Source of the DNA: Acidobacteriota bacterium
GTDB lineage: Bacteria; Acidobacteriota; Vicinamibacteria; Vicinamibacterales; UBA2999
NCBI GenBank assembly: GCA_030697165.1
Contig: JAUYQQ010000003.1
Coordinates: forward strand, 62,001 to 126,000
Reading direction: 5' to 3'
DNA length: 64,000 nt
In this document: positions 42,937-51,293 of the stretch, piece after piece
How positions within the stretch are numbered: position 1 is the first letter of the stretch
Layout of the letters: the number at the start of each line of letters is the position of its first letter
Made by a program: the position numbers and the translations under genes
Notes under the pieces: model-generated
What the model was told of the DNA's origin: nothing
Database searches by the model: none
Seen by the model: the letters and a program-made list of their open reading frames with translations, nothing else

Positions 42937-43556
42937 TGGCCTCCACCTCCGCTAAAGCTACGGTGGACAAGAACCGTCCATCCCAGGAAGACTTGTCCTC
43001 CGAAGCGCAGAGCGCGAAGGAGGAACCGTTTCTTCAGCCGTGGCAGTTCTTCCTGCTGGGCGGCATGCTGGCAGCCACCGCGACGGTGATCGTCGCGACC
43101 GGCCAGTCGCCCGCCAATATCATCATCCTCAGCCTGACCGTCGTGTCGGTCAGTTTCGTCGGGCTGGGCGCCTACCGGACCCTGTCGCCCCTGGTGTCGC
43201 CCGATGTCGATGCGCCGGTCACGGTGGGCGGCCGGACGCGGGTCGCGCTCGAACGCGAGAAGGCGCTCGTGCTGCGGTCGATCAAGGAACTGGAATTCGA
43301 CTTCGCGATGCGCAAGATGTCGCAGGCCGACTTCGACGAGATGGCCGGCCGCTTGCGCCAGCGGGCTCTCGGCTTGATGGAGCAGCTCGACCTGAGCGGT
43401 GGCTATCACGATCAGATCGAGCAAGAAGTCGCGAAGCGGCTCGGCGGCGCGGACCCGGCTGAGCCAGCTGCAGCCGAGGCTCCGTTCTGCACGCAGTGCG
43501 GCAAAGCGAACGACCCCGACGCGAAGTTCTGCAAAGCATGTGGGTCCAAACTATGA
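42936..43556 (+). CDS. CcmI-like zinc-ribbon membrane protein
   Basis: A 206-residue protein in the ccm operon. Two membrane helices lie near residues 38-78 (FFLLGGMLAATATVIVATG, IIILSLTVVSVSFVGLGAY), then a coiled helix pair (KALVLRSIKELEFDFAMRKM, then SQADFDEMAGRLRQRALGLM) like the N-terminal domain of CcmI, and a C-terminal zinc ribbon with CTQCGKANDPDAKFCKACG. I infer a CcmI-like role in holding apocytochrome. The first dozen residues (MASTSAKATVDKN) are encoded by a dispersed palindromic element, in frame. The start overlaps the ccmF stop, and its own stop overlaps the next start. Confidence 0.82.
   Translation: MASTSAKATVDKNRPSQEDLSSEAQSAKEEPFLQPWQFFLLGGMLAATATVIVATGQSPANIIILSLTVVSVSFVGLGAYRTLSPLVSPDVDAPVTVGGRTRVALEREKALVLRSIKELEFDFAMRKMSQADFDEMAGRLRQRALGLMEQLDLSGGYHDQIEQEVAKRLGGADPAEPAAAEAPFCTQCGKANDPDAKFCKACGSKL
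42941..42983. repeat. Dispersed element at the start of the zinc-ribbon gene
   Basis: CTCCACCTCCGCTAAAGCTA followed by CGGTGGACAAGAACCGTCCA is a relative of the reverse complement of the element at 39411. It supplies the N-terminal codons of the gene. Confidence 0.6.
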
Positions 43557-44782
43557 AAGGCCATATGGCCGGGACTGAAGTCCCGGCCCTCCTGGCGGCG
43601 CTGCTGGTGGCGGTGTTCATGTCCACGGCGGTCGTTGCGCAGATCGCTACGCCCGATGCCGGCGCGATGGCCGGCGTGCCGTTGCCGGCCAGCGATCTAC
43701 CAGACGCCAGCGTGACCGTTCGCGTCCTTCGCGAGCGCATGGGCAACAACATTGAAGGCCAGCTGGTGACGTTGCGGGTCGGCAGCGACTCGCGCACGGC
43801 CACCACCGACGCCCAGGGCCGCGCCGAGTTCACGGGTCTCACGGTCGGCGCCAGCGTCCAGGCCTCGGCAACCGTTGACGGCGAACTGCTCACGTCGCAG
43901 GCCTTCCCGGTGCCCGCCAAGGGCGGCATTCGCGTCGCGCTGATTTCCGGGATCCAGAAGGCCGCCGAAGCGGAGCTGGCTGCCGCGACGGCCGCCGCGA
44001 AAGAACCGGCGCGGCCGGGCGTCGTCGAGTTTGGTCCCGAGTCGCGCATCATCTTCGAGTTCCAGGACGACACCCTGACGGTGTTCTACCTGCTCGAGGT
44101 GGTCAACAACGCGCGCACCCCGATCGACATCGGCGGGCCGATTCTCATGGAACTGCCGACCGGCGCGTCGGGCGCGTCGGTGATGCAGGGGTCGTCGCCG
44201 TCGGCGTCGGTACGCGGCGACATGCTGACGATCACGGGCCCGTTCGCGCCCGGCAAGACCCTGGCGCAGATCGGCTTCTCGCTGCCGCAGGCCGGCGCGG
44301 CCACGACCATCCAGCAGAAGTGGCCGATCGCCCTCGGACAGTTGTTTGTGGCGGCCGAGAAGGTGGGCGCCATGGAGATGGCGTCACCCCAGCTCACCGA
44401 GACGCGCGACATGACGTCGGACGGGCAGGTTTTTATCATGGGCAACGGCGGGCGGTTGAATGCCGGCGACACGCTGGTGGTGAACCTGTCGGGCTTGCCG
44501 GCGCACAGCCTGTGGCCGCGCAATGTCGCCCTGGCCGCTGCCGTGCTGATCTTCGCAGTGGGCTTGTGGATGGCCGTGTCGCCCACGGCCGCTCGGGCGA
44601 CGGAAGATGCCAGGCTCGAAACCCGGCGCGAGCGGCTGCTGAACGACATCGTCGCGCTCGAGCGCAAGAAGCGACAGAAGGCGCTGTCCACGGCCGACCA
44701 GGCGCGGCTGCAGCGGTTGACGTCGGACCTCGAGAAGGTGATGGCGGCACTCGATCTCGGCCCTCATGAGCAGCGACTTTGA
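43553..44782 (+). CDS. Exported protein of the ccm operon, unknown function
   Basis: A 409-residue protein with a signal peptide, a carboxypeptidase-regulatory-like beta-sandwich (SVTVRVLRERMGNNIEGQLV, TTDAQGRAEFTGL), a second beta domain, one membrane helix (ALAAAVLIFAVGLWMAV) and a cytoplasmic coiled coil (RRERLLNDIVALERKKRQKA ... TSDLEKVMAALD). The coil resembles that of the preceding CcmI-like protein. The first residues (KGHMAGTEVPALL) come from a GC-rich palindrome. Tight overlaps with its neighbours make it part of the ccm operon; a CcmI-like or periplasmic holdase role is possible but not shown. Confidence 0.75.
   Translation: MKGHMAGTEVPALLAALLVAVFMSTAVVAQIATPDAGAMAGVPLPASDLPDASVTVRVLRERMGNNIEGQLVTLRVGSDSRTATTDAQGRAEFTGLTVGASVQASATVDGELLTSQAFPVPAKGGIRVALISGIQKAAEAELAAATAAAKEPARPGVVEFGPESRIIFEFQDDTLTVFYLLEVVNNARTPIDIGGPILMELPTGASGASVMQGSSPSASVRGDMLTITGPFAPGKTLAQIGFSLPQAGAATTIQQKWPIALGQLFVAAEKVGAMEMASPQLTETRDMTSDGQVFIMGNGGRLNAGDTLVVNLSGLPAHSLWPRNVALAAAVLIFAVGLWMAVSPTAARATEDARLETRRERLLNDIVALERKKRQKALSTADQARLQRLTSDLEKVMAALDLGPHEQRL
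43567..43588. repeat. Palindrome GGCCGGGACT-GAAGTCCCGGCC in a signal peptide
   Basis: A perfect 10 bp inverted repeat with a 2 nt loop lies 14 bp after the start codon. It encodes AGTEVPA and may hinder initiation. Confidence 0.75.
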
Positions 44783-45467
44783 CCAACTCGCCGTCGTAGA
44801 CCTCGCGCGCCACTACGGGCGCCGCAAGGCGCTGTCCCAAGTCAATTTCACGTGCGCTGCCGGCGACATGGTCGGGCTGCTCGGGCCGAATGGCGCCGGC
44901 AAGTCGACGCTGCTGAACATTCTCGCCACGCTGATCAGCCCGTCCCGGGGCCAGGTCCTGTACGGCGCGCGCACGGCCGCCCAGGGGGGCGCCGAAGTCC
45001 GCGGCCGCATCGGCATGCTGGGCCACGATCTGTTTCTCTATCCCGAACTCACGGCGCGCGAGAACCTGGTGTTCTTCGCGCAGCTATACGGGCTGGCCGA
45101 TCCCCTGGCCGCGGCACGCACGAGCCTGGAGCGCGCTGGCCTCGCCGATCGTGGTGACGACCTGGTGTCGGGATTCTCGCGCGGGATGCGCCAGCGCGCG
45201 GCGCTCGAGCGGGCGCTGCTGCATGACCCGCGGCTGGTGTTGCTCGACGAGCCATTCACGGGACTGGATCAGGCTTCGACAACGGCCCTGGTGGCGCGGT
45301 TACGCGAGCGGCAGCAGGCCGGCTGCATCCTGGTGATTGCGACCCACGATCTCGAGGTCGCCGACGGCTTGTTGAGCCGCGCCATCTACCTGAAGAACGG
45401 CCGCATTGTCGGCACCGATTCCGATAGCCGCGGCCTGAGCGATCGCTACCGGCTCGCCATCCAATGA
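44766..45467 (+). CDS. ccmA: Heme exporter ATP-binding protein CcmA
   Basis: A 233-residue ABC ATPase with Walker A GLLGPNGAGKST (residues 37-48), signature VSGFSRGMRQRAALERAL, Walker B LVLLDEPFTGLD and H-loop IATHD. It works with CcmB and CcmC to release holo-CcmE. It overlaps the preceding gene by 17 bp and ccmB by 4 bp. Alternative assignments as another exporter are unlikely given the operon. Confidence 0.95.
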   Translation: MSSDFDQLAVVDLARHYGRRKALSQVNFTCAAGDMVGLLGPNGAGKSTLLNILATLISPSRGQVLYGARTAAQGGAEVRGRIGMLGHDLFLYPELTARENLVFFAQLYGLADPLAAARTSLERAGLADRGDDLVSGFSRGMRQRAALERALLHDPRLVLLDEPFTGLDQASTTALVARLRERQQAGCILVIATHDLEVADGLLSRAIYLKNGRIVGTDSDSRGLSDRYRLAIQ

Positions 45468-46150
45468 TTGGCAGTTTCTTCCGGGTGGCCTGGCACGTGA
45501 TGCGCAAGGACCTGACGGTCGAGGTGCGCAGCAAGGAAGTGCTGCTCACGACCCTGTTCTTTGCGGTGTCGGTGGTGCTGGTCTTCTCGTTCGCGATCGT
45601 GCGCGAGGGCCGGGCGCCAGACGATGTCGCGGCGGGCATCCTGTGGGTGGCGGTTTCGTTCTCGGGCACCCTCGCCATGGCGCGCACGTTCGAGCGCGAG
45701 CGCTATAACGACACGCTGCGGGCGCTGCTCCTGGCGCCATCGGACCGGCCGGCGATCTACGCCGGCAAGCTGCTCGGTCTCCTCGTCCTGCTGGCCCTCG
45801 TGGAGATCGTGCTGGTGCCGCTGGTCGGACTGCTCTTTAACGCCCCGGTCCTGGCCTATCCGGGGCGGCTGGCGGCACTGCTGGCCCTTGGTACCCTCGG
45901 CTTTGCCGCCGTCGGCACGTTGTTCGCGGCCATGCTGGTGCGGGTGCGCAGCCGGGACACGCTGTTGCCGGTCCTGCTGTATCCGATCACCATTCCCGTA
46001 ATGATCGCCGGCGTCCGCGGCACCGCGGCCTTGTTCCAGACCACGCCCGACCTGCCGATGGCGCAGTTCTGGATCGGCCTGCTGGTCTTCTGGGACGTCA
46101 TTTTCATCACCCTCGCACTCTGGACGTTCGAACCGGTGATGACGGAGTAG
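45464..46150 (+). CDS. ccmB: Heme exporter membrane protein CcmB
   Basis: A 228-residue membrane protein with six hydrophobic helices. The N-terminal stretch ends in KDLTVEVRSKEVLLTTLFFA and is followed by FSGTLAMARTFERERYNDT, both typical of CcmB. It forms the permease with CcmA. Stop and start codons of ccmA and ccmB overlap (ATGA). Confidence 0.95.
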   Translation: MIGSFFRVAWHVMRKDLTVEVRSKEVLLTTLFFAVSVVLVFSFAIVREGRAPDDVAAGILWVAVSFSGTLAMARTFERERYNDTLRALLLAPSDRPAIYAGKLLGLLVLLALVEIVLVPLVGLLFNAPVLAYPGRLAALLALGTLGFAAVGTLFAAMLVRVRSRDTLLPVLLYPITIPVMIAGVRGTAALFQTTPDLPMAQFWIGLLVFWDVIFITLALWTFEPVMTE

Positions 46151-46164
46151 AATTTCAGGCAGCC

Positions 46165-46824
46165 ATGACGAAATTGAACCCGGTGCTCATCGGCCTCTCG
46201 GCCGTCATGCTTGGCGTGGCGCCCTGGATGATCAACGCCGCGCCCTACGAGTCGACGATGGGCCTCGTCCAGAAGATCTTCTACTTTCACTTTCCGGCGG
46301 CGATCCTGTTCCTGATTGCGGCGCTCATCTGCGGCGTGGCCAGCGCGATCTTCCTGTTCGGCAAGAAGGCGTCGGCGGATGGCTGGGCGATTGCGGCGGC
46401 TGAGCTGGGTTTCGTGTTCGGCACCCTGACGCTCGTCACCGGACCGCTGTGGGCCCGCAAGGCGTGGGGCGTGTGGTGGGTGTGGGATCCGCGGCTGACG
46501 TCGAGCTTGTTGCTGTGGATGATCTTCAGCGCGTACCTGTTGCTGCGCCGCTACGGCGGTCCCGGTTCCGACAAGCTCGCCGCGGGCATGGCCCTGTTCG
46601 GCATGGCGAACGTGCCGTTTATCTACGTGTCGGTCAACGTCTGGCGGACGTTGCATCCGCAGACCTCGGTTGTGCCCACCTTGCCGACGGACATGGGCAT
46701 TCCGCTGTGGTTCTGCTTCGCGGCGTTCACCATGCTGTTTGTGGCCCTGCTCAACCTGCGTGCCCGGCTCGAGCACCAGCGCAGCCGGGTCGAAGCCCTT
46801 TACCTTGCCGAGGACGAAGCGTGA
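46165..46824 (+). CDS. ccmC: Heme handling protein CcmC
   Basis: A 219-residue protein with six membrane helices and the WWD motif WGVWWVWDPRLTSSLLLW. Flanking His residues that bind heme are in FYFHFPAAI and in VNVWRTLHPQTS. It loads heme onto CcmE. The gene follows ccmB by 14 bp and overlaps the next gene by one base (TGATG). Confidence 0.96.
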   Translation: MTKLNPVLIGLSAVMLGVAPWMINAAPYESTMGLVQKIFYFHFPAAILFLIAALICGVASAIFLFGKKASADGWAIAAAELGFVFGTLTLVTGPLWARKAWGVWWVWDPRLTSSLLLWMIFSAYLLLRRYGGPGSDKLAAGMALFGMANVPFIYVSVNVWRTLHPQTSVVPTLPTDMGIPLWFCFAAFTMLFVALLNLRARLEHQRSRVEALYLAEDEA

Positions 46825-47090
46825 TGCGATTCAGTCGAGTATTGCTCCTGCTCATGGTGCTGGCTCCCGCCGTATGGCCGGCGGCCCTCCACGCGATGCA
46901 ACCGCCCCCGCAAGGCGAGTTCCTCCCGGTGTCGGACATCCCGGCCGGCGAGCAGATTCCCGCCTTCACCATGGTCGGCGGCGCGTACGGGTTTGTCTGG
47001 GTCGTGTTGCTCGGCTATGTCTGGTCGATTGCGCGCCGCCTGCAGAAGGTCGAAGCGGAACTAACCGCACTCGAACGCCGGGGCCAGTAG
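46824..47090 (+). CDS. CcmD-like small membrane protein
   Basis: An 88-residue protein with an N-terminal signal-like helix (MRFSRVLLLLMVLAPAVWPA) and a second helix GGAYGFVWVVLLGYVWSIAR followed by a charged helix (LQKVEAELTALERRG). The second part matches CcmD, which stabilises CcmC-CcmE. The added N-terminal helix is unusual. Position after ccmC supports the assignment. Confidence 0.82.
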   Translation: MRFSRVLLLLMVLAPAVWPAALHAMQPPPQGEFLPVSDIPAGEQIPAFTMVGGAYGFVWVVLLGYVWSIARRLQKVEAELTALERRGQ

Positions 47091-47249
47091 ATGGAGGGCA
47101 TGACCTCATCGCACTTCATCTTCATTCCCGGCGTGCTGATCGTCGGCGTGGTGATCGGCTGGATTCTCGGCTCGCGCGCCGCGCAAGACGCGCTAGCGTC
47201 GGAGTTGCGGAAGCGGGAAGAGCGCGCGAAGAAGAAAGTGGAAAGTTGA
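47091..47249 (+). CDS. 52-residue membrane peptide at the end of the ccm operon
   Basis: A short gene that begins directly after the stop of the CcmD-like gene. It encodes one membrane helix (FIFIPGVLIVGVVIGWILGS) and a charged tail (ASELRKREERAKKK). The last residues and the stop codon fall in a GTTGAAA repeat tract. The arrangement of one helix and a Lys/Arg-rich coil again recalls CcmD. Function unknown. Confidence 0.65.
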   Translation: MEGMTSSHFIFIPGVLIVGVVIGWILGSRAAQDALASELRKREERAKKKVES

Positions 47250-47305
47250 AAAGTTGAAAGTTGGTAGTTTTAGTTGAAAGTTGCCGTGGCAGTTTCAGTT
47301 GAAAG
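47236..47305. repeat. GTTGAAAGTT tract between convergent genes
   Basis: Repeated GTTGAAA and AGTTGAAAGTTG words with GGTAGTT and AGTTTCAGTT, as in the tract at 14327. Mostly one orientation is present. It lies between the ccm operon end and the metallophosphoesterase gene. Confidence 0.85.
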
Positions 47306-48049
47306 TTACCGGCCGAGCGCGAGGCGCTGGGCCAGCACGTCGGGCAGGCCCTCCTCGAGAATTCTCGCCTGCGCCTTCGCGATCGGGTATTCCACCCGGT
47401 AGATCGTCACTTCGCGCGCCGCCGTGTCGGCGATCGCGAACCCGGCTCGCGGATCGCCATCGCGCGGCTGGCCCACTGAACCAGGATTGACCAGGTACCG
47501 ATTCGTCTCGTCCAGGCTGATCGTCAACGGCCGGCGGTCGTCGGCGGTCGACAGCCCGAACTGATCGCGCGACAGGAAATGGCCGACCTGCACGTGGGTG
47601 TGGCCGAACATGCAGAGCGGCCGCCGCGCCGCGTGCATGGCGCGCAGCGCGTCAAGGTCGTCGAAGACGTACGCGTCTTCGTCGAACGGCGTGCCGTGGC
47701 AAATCTCGATGAAGTCATCGACGACCAGGGGACCGGCCGGCAGGCCGGCCAGCCACTCGCGGTTCTCCGGCGTCAGCTGGTCGTAGGTCCAGCGAATGGC
47801 GCTGCGGGCCACGGCGTTGAACCCTTCCGGGCTCTCGACCCCGGAGCCGACCTTGTCGTGGTTGCCGCGAATCAATGCCTCGGGCGCCAGCGCGCGCACG
47901 CGGTCGCAAATCGCATTGGGGTCGGCGCCGTAGCCGACGAGGTCGCCGAGCACCAGGACCCGCTCGTACTTGAGGGGGCCCGCGGCGGCCATGACCGTCT
48001 CATAGGCCTCGAGATTCGCGTGTATGTCGCTGATGACCAAATAGCGCAT
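47306..48049 (-). CDS. Calcineurin-like metallophosphoesterase
   Basis: A 247-residue phosphoesterase of the YfcE/MJ0936 type. Metal ligands are visible in ISDIHANLEA, VLGDLVGYG, RGNHD and the paired His of FGHTHVQ; ICHGTP precedes them. Family members act on phosphodiesters, sometimes cyclic nucleotides or diadenosine tetraphosphate. It starts one base after the aroK stop, so it is likely in an operon aroA-aroK-phosphoesterase. Confidence 0.92.
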   Translation of the reverse strand: MRYLVISDIHANLEAYETVMAAAGPLKYERVLVLGDLVGYGADPNAICDRVRALAPEALIRGNHDKVGSGVESPEGFNAVARSAIRWTYDQLTPENREWLAGLPAGPLVVDDFIEICHGTPFDEDAYVFDDLDALRAMHAARRPLCMFGHTHVQVGHFLSRDQFGLSTADDRRPLTISLDETNRYLVNPGSVGQPRDGDPRAGFAIADTAAREVTIYRVEYPIAKAQARILEEGLPDVLAQRLALGR

Positions 48050-48550
48050 TTAGGTGTCCAACCATTCCACGATCGCGTCAACGAGCCCCTCAACGGAGCC
48101 GCGTCCTGCGTCCACCCTGAAGTGCGCCTGGCGGTAAGCCGCGAGGCGCTGATTATAAAGCTGTTCCATCTCCAGGCGGTCGGCCGCGAGCGGCCGGCGG
48201 CCGTCCAGGGGTATTCGCGTCAGAATGGTGGCGAGCGGGGCGTCGAGCCACACCACCGCGCCGTCCTTGAGCATCAACTCGCGATTGGCCGGGTCCACGA
48301 AGGTGCCGCCGCCCGACGCCACGACCACGCCGCGCTCGGGGAGCAGGCCGATCAGCACCTCGCGTTCGCGGCTGCGGAAGTAGGGTTCGCCGTCCTGCCG
48401 GAAGATGGTCGGGATGTCACGCCGTTCGGCGCGCTCGATGCACGCGTCGATGTCTTCCACCTTCCAGTCGAGCCGCTTGCCGAGGGCGCGCGCCGCCGTG
48501 GTCTTGCCGGCGCCCATGAAGCCAACCAGGTAAACCTTGTCAGCCCTCAC
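48050..48550 (-). CDS. aroK: Shikimate kinase
   Basis: A 166-residue P-loop kinase with Walker A GFMGAGKTT (residues 10-18), shikimate-binding Asp and Arg in VEDIDACIE and EPYFRSREREVL, the GGG loop ASGGGTF, and the lid DGRRPLA. It phosphorylates shikimate in chorismate synthesis. The gene overlaps the end of aroA by 11 bp on the same strand, so both act in the same pathway. Confidence 0.96.
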   Translation of the reverse strand: MRADKVYLVGFMGAGKTTAARALGKRLDWKVEDIDACIERAERRDIPTIFRQDGEPYFRSREREVLIGLLPERGVVVASGGGTFVDPANRELMLKDGAVVWLDAPLATILTRIPLDGRRPLAADRLEMEQLYNQRLAAYRQAHFRVDAGRGSVEGLVDAIVEWLDT

Positions 48551-49856
48551 GCGTCAGCCTCTCGAGGTCGTCGAAGAAGGCCGGATAGGACACCGCGACC
48601 GCGTCGGCGCCGTCAATCATCGTCGGGCCGCTGGCGCCGAGCGCGGCGATGGCAAAGGCCATGGCCAGCCGGTGGTCGTGGTGGGCGTGGACGGTGCCGC
48701 CGGTCAAGCGGCCCCCCGAACGGACCTGGAAGCCGTCGGACCGCTCCTCGGCATCCGCGCCCATCGCCCGCAGCCCGGCGACGAGTTCGGCAATGCGGTC
48801 GCTCTCTTTCACGCGCAGTTCGCCGGCGCCGGAGACGGTGACGCTGCCGCCGAAGGTGCCGAGCGTGGCGAGCACGGGGAGTTCATCGATCACCTCGGGC
48901 ACTTCGGCCGGGGTGATGACGAGGTCGCGCATGGCGCCGTGCCGCACACGCAGGCGCCCGACCGGCTCGCCCTGCCACTCGTCCTCGATCGTGGTGTCGA
49001 CCACCGCGCCGAAGCGGCGCAGCACGTCGAGCAGCCCGGCGCGGCTTGGATTCAAGCCGACTTCGGTGATGGTGACGTCCGAGCCGGCGAGGGCTGCGGC
49101 CGCCACGGCCATGAACGCAGCCGACGAAAGGTCGCCCGGCACGCGCAGATGGCGGCCGGCCAGGCGCTGGCCGCCGCGCAGGGTGATCGTCCGGCCTTCG
49201 ATGGTGACCGTCGCGCCAAACGCGGCCAGCGCCCGTTCCGTATGATCACGGGTCGATGCCGGCTCGATGACGCGGGTCTCGCCCGCGGCCTGGAGGCCGG
49301 CCAGCAGCACCGCCGACTTGACCTGGGCGCTGGGGGTGTCGGGCGAGAACTGGATGCCGGCCAGGTCGGCGCCGTGAATGACCACGGGCGGGCGGTCGCC
49401 GGGGCCGGCGGTGACCGTGGCACCCATTTGCGTCAGGGGGCCGATGATTCGGCGCATGGGCCGCCGCGAGAGTGATGCATCGCCGACAAGGGTCGATATG
49501 AAGGGATGAGCGGCGACGACCCCGCCCAGCATCCGCATGGTGCTCCCCGAATTGCCGCAGTCGAGGGGGGCGGCCGGCACGGCCAGCCCGCGCCGGCCGC
49601 GGCCCTCGATGGTGACGATTGGCGGATCTCCATCGTCTGGGGCCGGGGTTCGTGAGACGATAGCGCCCAGGGACGCCAGGCAGGTGAGCGTCGATGCGCA
49701 GTCGGCGCCGGGTGCATAGTTGGCAATCGTGGAAGGGCCATCGGCAATGGCCGCAAGCAAGGCGTAACGGTGCGAGATGGATTTGTCCCCCGGCATTCGC
49801 AGCACGCCGGTGACGGCGCGCGCGGGGGATACGGCAATTCGGTCGGCCACTCGCAT
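48540..49856 (-). CDS. aroA: 3-phosphoshikimate 1-carboxyvinyltransferase (EPSP synthase)
   Basis: A 438-residue enzyme that transfers enolpyruvyl from PEP to shikimate 3-phosphate. Motifs include PGDKSISHRYALLA, the LDCGNSGSTMRML phosphate loop, SAQVKSAVLLAGL and the C-terminal VKESDRIAELVAGL and HDHRLAMAFAI. The start region has TTG and two ATG codons; the ATG at 49856 is chosen because a TATAGT box lies 8 nt before it (49859 gives 5 nt). The glyphosate-contact loop has GNSGST, as in class II-like enzymes; sensitivity cannot be judged. Confidence 0.96.
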   Translation of the reverse strand: MRVADRIAVSPARAVTGVLRMPGDKSISHRYALLAAIADGPSTIANYAPGADCASTLTCLASLGAIVSRTPAPDDGDPPIVTIEGRGRRGLAVPAAPLDCGNSGSTMRMLGGVVAAHPFISTLVGDASLSRRPMRRIIGPLTQMGATVTAGPGDRPPVVIHGADLAGIQFSPDTPSAQVKSAVLLAGLQAAGETRVIEPASTRDHTERALAAFGATVTIEGRTITLRGGQRLAGRHLRVPGDLSSAAFMAVAAAALAGSDVTITEVGLNPSRAGLLDVLRRFGAVVDTTIEDEWQGEPVGRLRVRHGAMRDLVITPAEVPEVIDELPVLATLGTFGGSVTVSGAGELRVKESDRIAELVAGLRAMGADAEERSDGFQVRSGGRLTGGTVHAHHDHRLAMAFAIAALGASGPTMIDGADAVAVSYPAFFDDLERLTREG

Positions 49857-49864
49857 CATGTTCA

Positions 49865-49870
49865 ACTATA
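49865..49870 (-). promoter_or_regulatory. -10 hexamer TATAGT, 8 nt before ATG (leaderless)
   Basis: TATAGT is followed by TGAAC and two consecutive ATG codons, 5 and 8 nt away. No Shine-Dalgarno site is possible in this space. Confidence 0.5.
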
Positions 49871-49940
49871 GCAACTTGACCGGCTTTGAAGCGCTATGGT
49901 ACTTAGAGGCCGGGCATGAGATGCTGTTTTGCGCGAAACC

Positions 49941-49999
49941 AACAGGAGACCAAGAGTTCAGGAGGAAAATTTATTTCTCTTGATCTTCTTACCTCCTGT
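49941..49999. repeat. Hairpin of CAGGAGACC units between divergent genes
   Basis: AACAGGAGACCAAGAGTTC and AGGAGG pair with TTCTCTTGATC, CTTCTTACCTCCTG on the right. It fills much of the gap between aroA and the RsbW-like gene. Family of 12341. Confidence 0.8.
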
Positions 50000-50013
50000 G
50001 GATTGTTCCCCCG

Positions 50014-50454
50014 ATGATCCCACCGCACACGGTCCGTCTTGAGTTCAACAGCGCGTTCGACATGCTCGACTTCGTACAGGTCGTGAGTGACCACGTCGGC
50101 AAGATGGCGGGGCTCGATGAGGACCAACTCCACTGGGTCAGCGTCGCGGTCCGTGAATCGGTGGTCAATGCCATCAAGCACGGGAACAAGAACGACCGCA
50201 GCAAGCGCGTGCTGGTTGAGTTCAGCCCGGTGCCGCCGACCGATGCCGGCGAATTGGTCATTCGCATCGAAGACCAGGGTGAGGGCTTCGTGCCCGAAGA
50301 AGTCGCCGACCCGCTGGCGCCCGAGAACATCCTCAAGTCGAGCGGCCGCGGCATCTTCCTGATCCGCAACTTCATGGACGAAACGGTGCTGAAGAAGGTG
50401 CCGGGCGGCATGGAGATCCGGATGGTCAAGAAAATCGCCAAGGCCACCGCGTAG
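50014..50454 (+). CDS. RsbW-like anti-sigma factor ATPase (GHKL fold)
   Basis: A 146-residue single-domain ATPase. The N-box is RESVVNAIKHGNK, the G1 box EDQGEGFVPEEV, and the G2 region SGRGIFLIRNFMDE. Such proteins phosphorylate or sequester STAS antagonists and sigma factors. No sigma factor or STAS gene is adjacent, so the partner lies elsewhere. The ATG at 50014 has no clear ribosome-binding site. Confidence 0.9.
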   Translation: MIPPHTVRLEFNSAFDMLDFVQVVSDHVGKMAGLDEDQLHWVSVAVRESVVNAIKHGNKNDRSKRVLVEFSPVPPTDAGELVIRIEDQGEGFVPEEVADPLAPENILKSSGRGIFLIRNFMDETVLKKVPGGMEIRMVKKIAKATA

Positions 50455-50467
50455 CCATCGATTCCAG

Positions 50468-51250
50468 TTGAGCCTCCCACCAGCATTTCTTGCGACGGCC
50501 GTCGAAGCCGTGATTCGTGCCGGCGAACTGCAGATGGCCAAGTTTGGCACGGGTGTGCGCGTCGATAAGAAGGGCGCCATCGACCTGGTGACCGAAGTGG
50601 ACGTCGAGGTGGAACGCATGTTCCGCGCGATGGTCGCCGAGCGATTCCCCAATCACGACGTGCTCGCCGAGGAATTCGACACGCCGCCGACCGGCGCCAG
50701 TCACCGCTGGGTGTTCGATCCGCTCGACGGCACCACCAATTTCGCGCACGGCGTGCCGATCTTCTGCGCGTCGCTGGCGCTCGAGATCGACGGGCAGGCC
50801 GTGATTGGCGCGGTCTACGATCCCAATCGCGAGGAGTTGTTTACGGCCGAGGCCGGCGAGGGCGCGCGGATGAACGGGCGCCGCCTGCAGGTGTCCACCA
50901 ATGCGATCGTGCTCGACTCGATGCTCGTGACGGGGTTTCCGTACCACGTGCAGCAGGATCCCGACGAGCTGGTCCGCGTGTTCGGCCAGGTGCTGCGGCG
51001 CGCGCGCGCGGTCCGGCGCCTGGGGTCGGCCGCGATCGATCTGTGCTGGGTCGCGGCCGGGCGCATGGAAGGCTTCTGGGAAGCGAGCCTGAAGCCGTGG
51101 GACACGCGCGCCGCGGCCCTGATCCTCGAGGAGGCCGGCGGCCGGGTCACCGCCACGGACGGCGGCCCGTGGGATCCCTATGCCGGCGACATCCTTGGCA
51201 CCAACGGCCACATTCACGACGAAGTTCTCGAGATTCTCGGGTCCGCCTAA
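50468..51250 (+). CDS. Inositol monophosphatase family protein (SuhB-like)
   Basis: A 260-residue Mg-dependent phosphatase. Metal ligands are in AEEFDTPPTG, DPLDGTTNFAHG and LKPWDTRAAALILEEAGG. It may act on inositol phosphates, fructose 1,6-bisphosphate or 3'-phosphoadenosine phosphate. The start is taken as TTG at 50468 (MSLPPAFLATAVEAVIRAGE). The stop codon lies inside a dispersed palindrome (51239-51258). Confidence 0.92.
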   Translation: MSLPPAFLATAVEAVIRAGELQMAKFGTGVRVDKKGAIDLVTEVDVEVERMFRAMVAERFPNHDVLAEEFDTPPTGASHRWVFDPLDGTTNFAHGVPIFCASLALEIDGQAVIGAVYDPNREELFTAEAGEGARMNGRRLQVSTNAIVLDSMLVTGFPYHVQQDPDELVRVFGQVLRRARAVRRLGSAAIDLCWVAAGRMEGFWEASLKPWDTRAAALILEEAGGRVTATDGGPWDPYAGDILGTNGHIHDEVLEILGSA

Positions 51251-51293
51251 AGGCGGACACTTCATCGATGTGGCGTCCGGCTTTAGCCGGACC
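51239..51293. repeat. Palindrome pair identical in type to 8129
   Basis: GGGTCCGCCTAAAGGCGGAC and GTCCGGCTTTAGCCGGAC again occur as a pair, here 16 nt apart. The first provides the stop codon of the phosphatase gene; the second overlaps the 3' end of the convergent membrane-protein gene. Confidence 0.88.
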
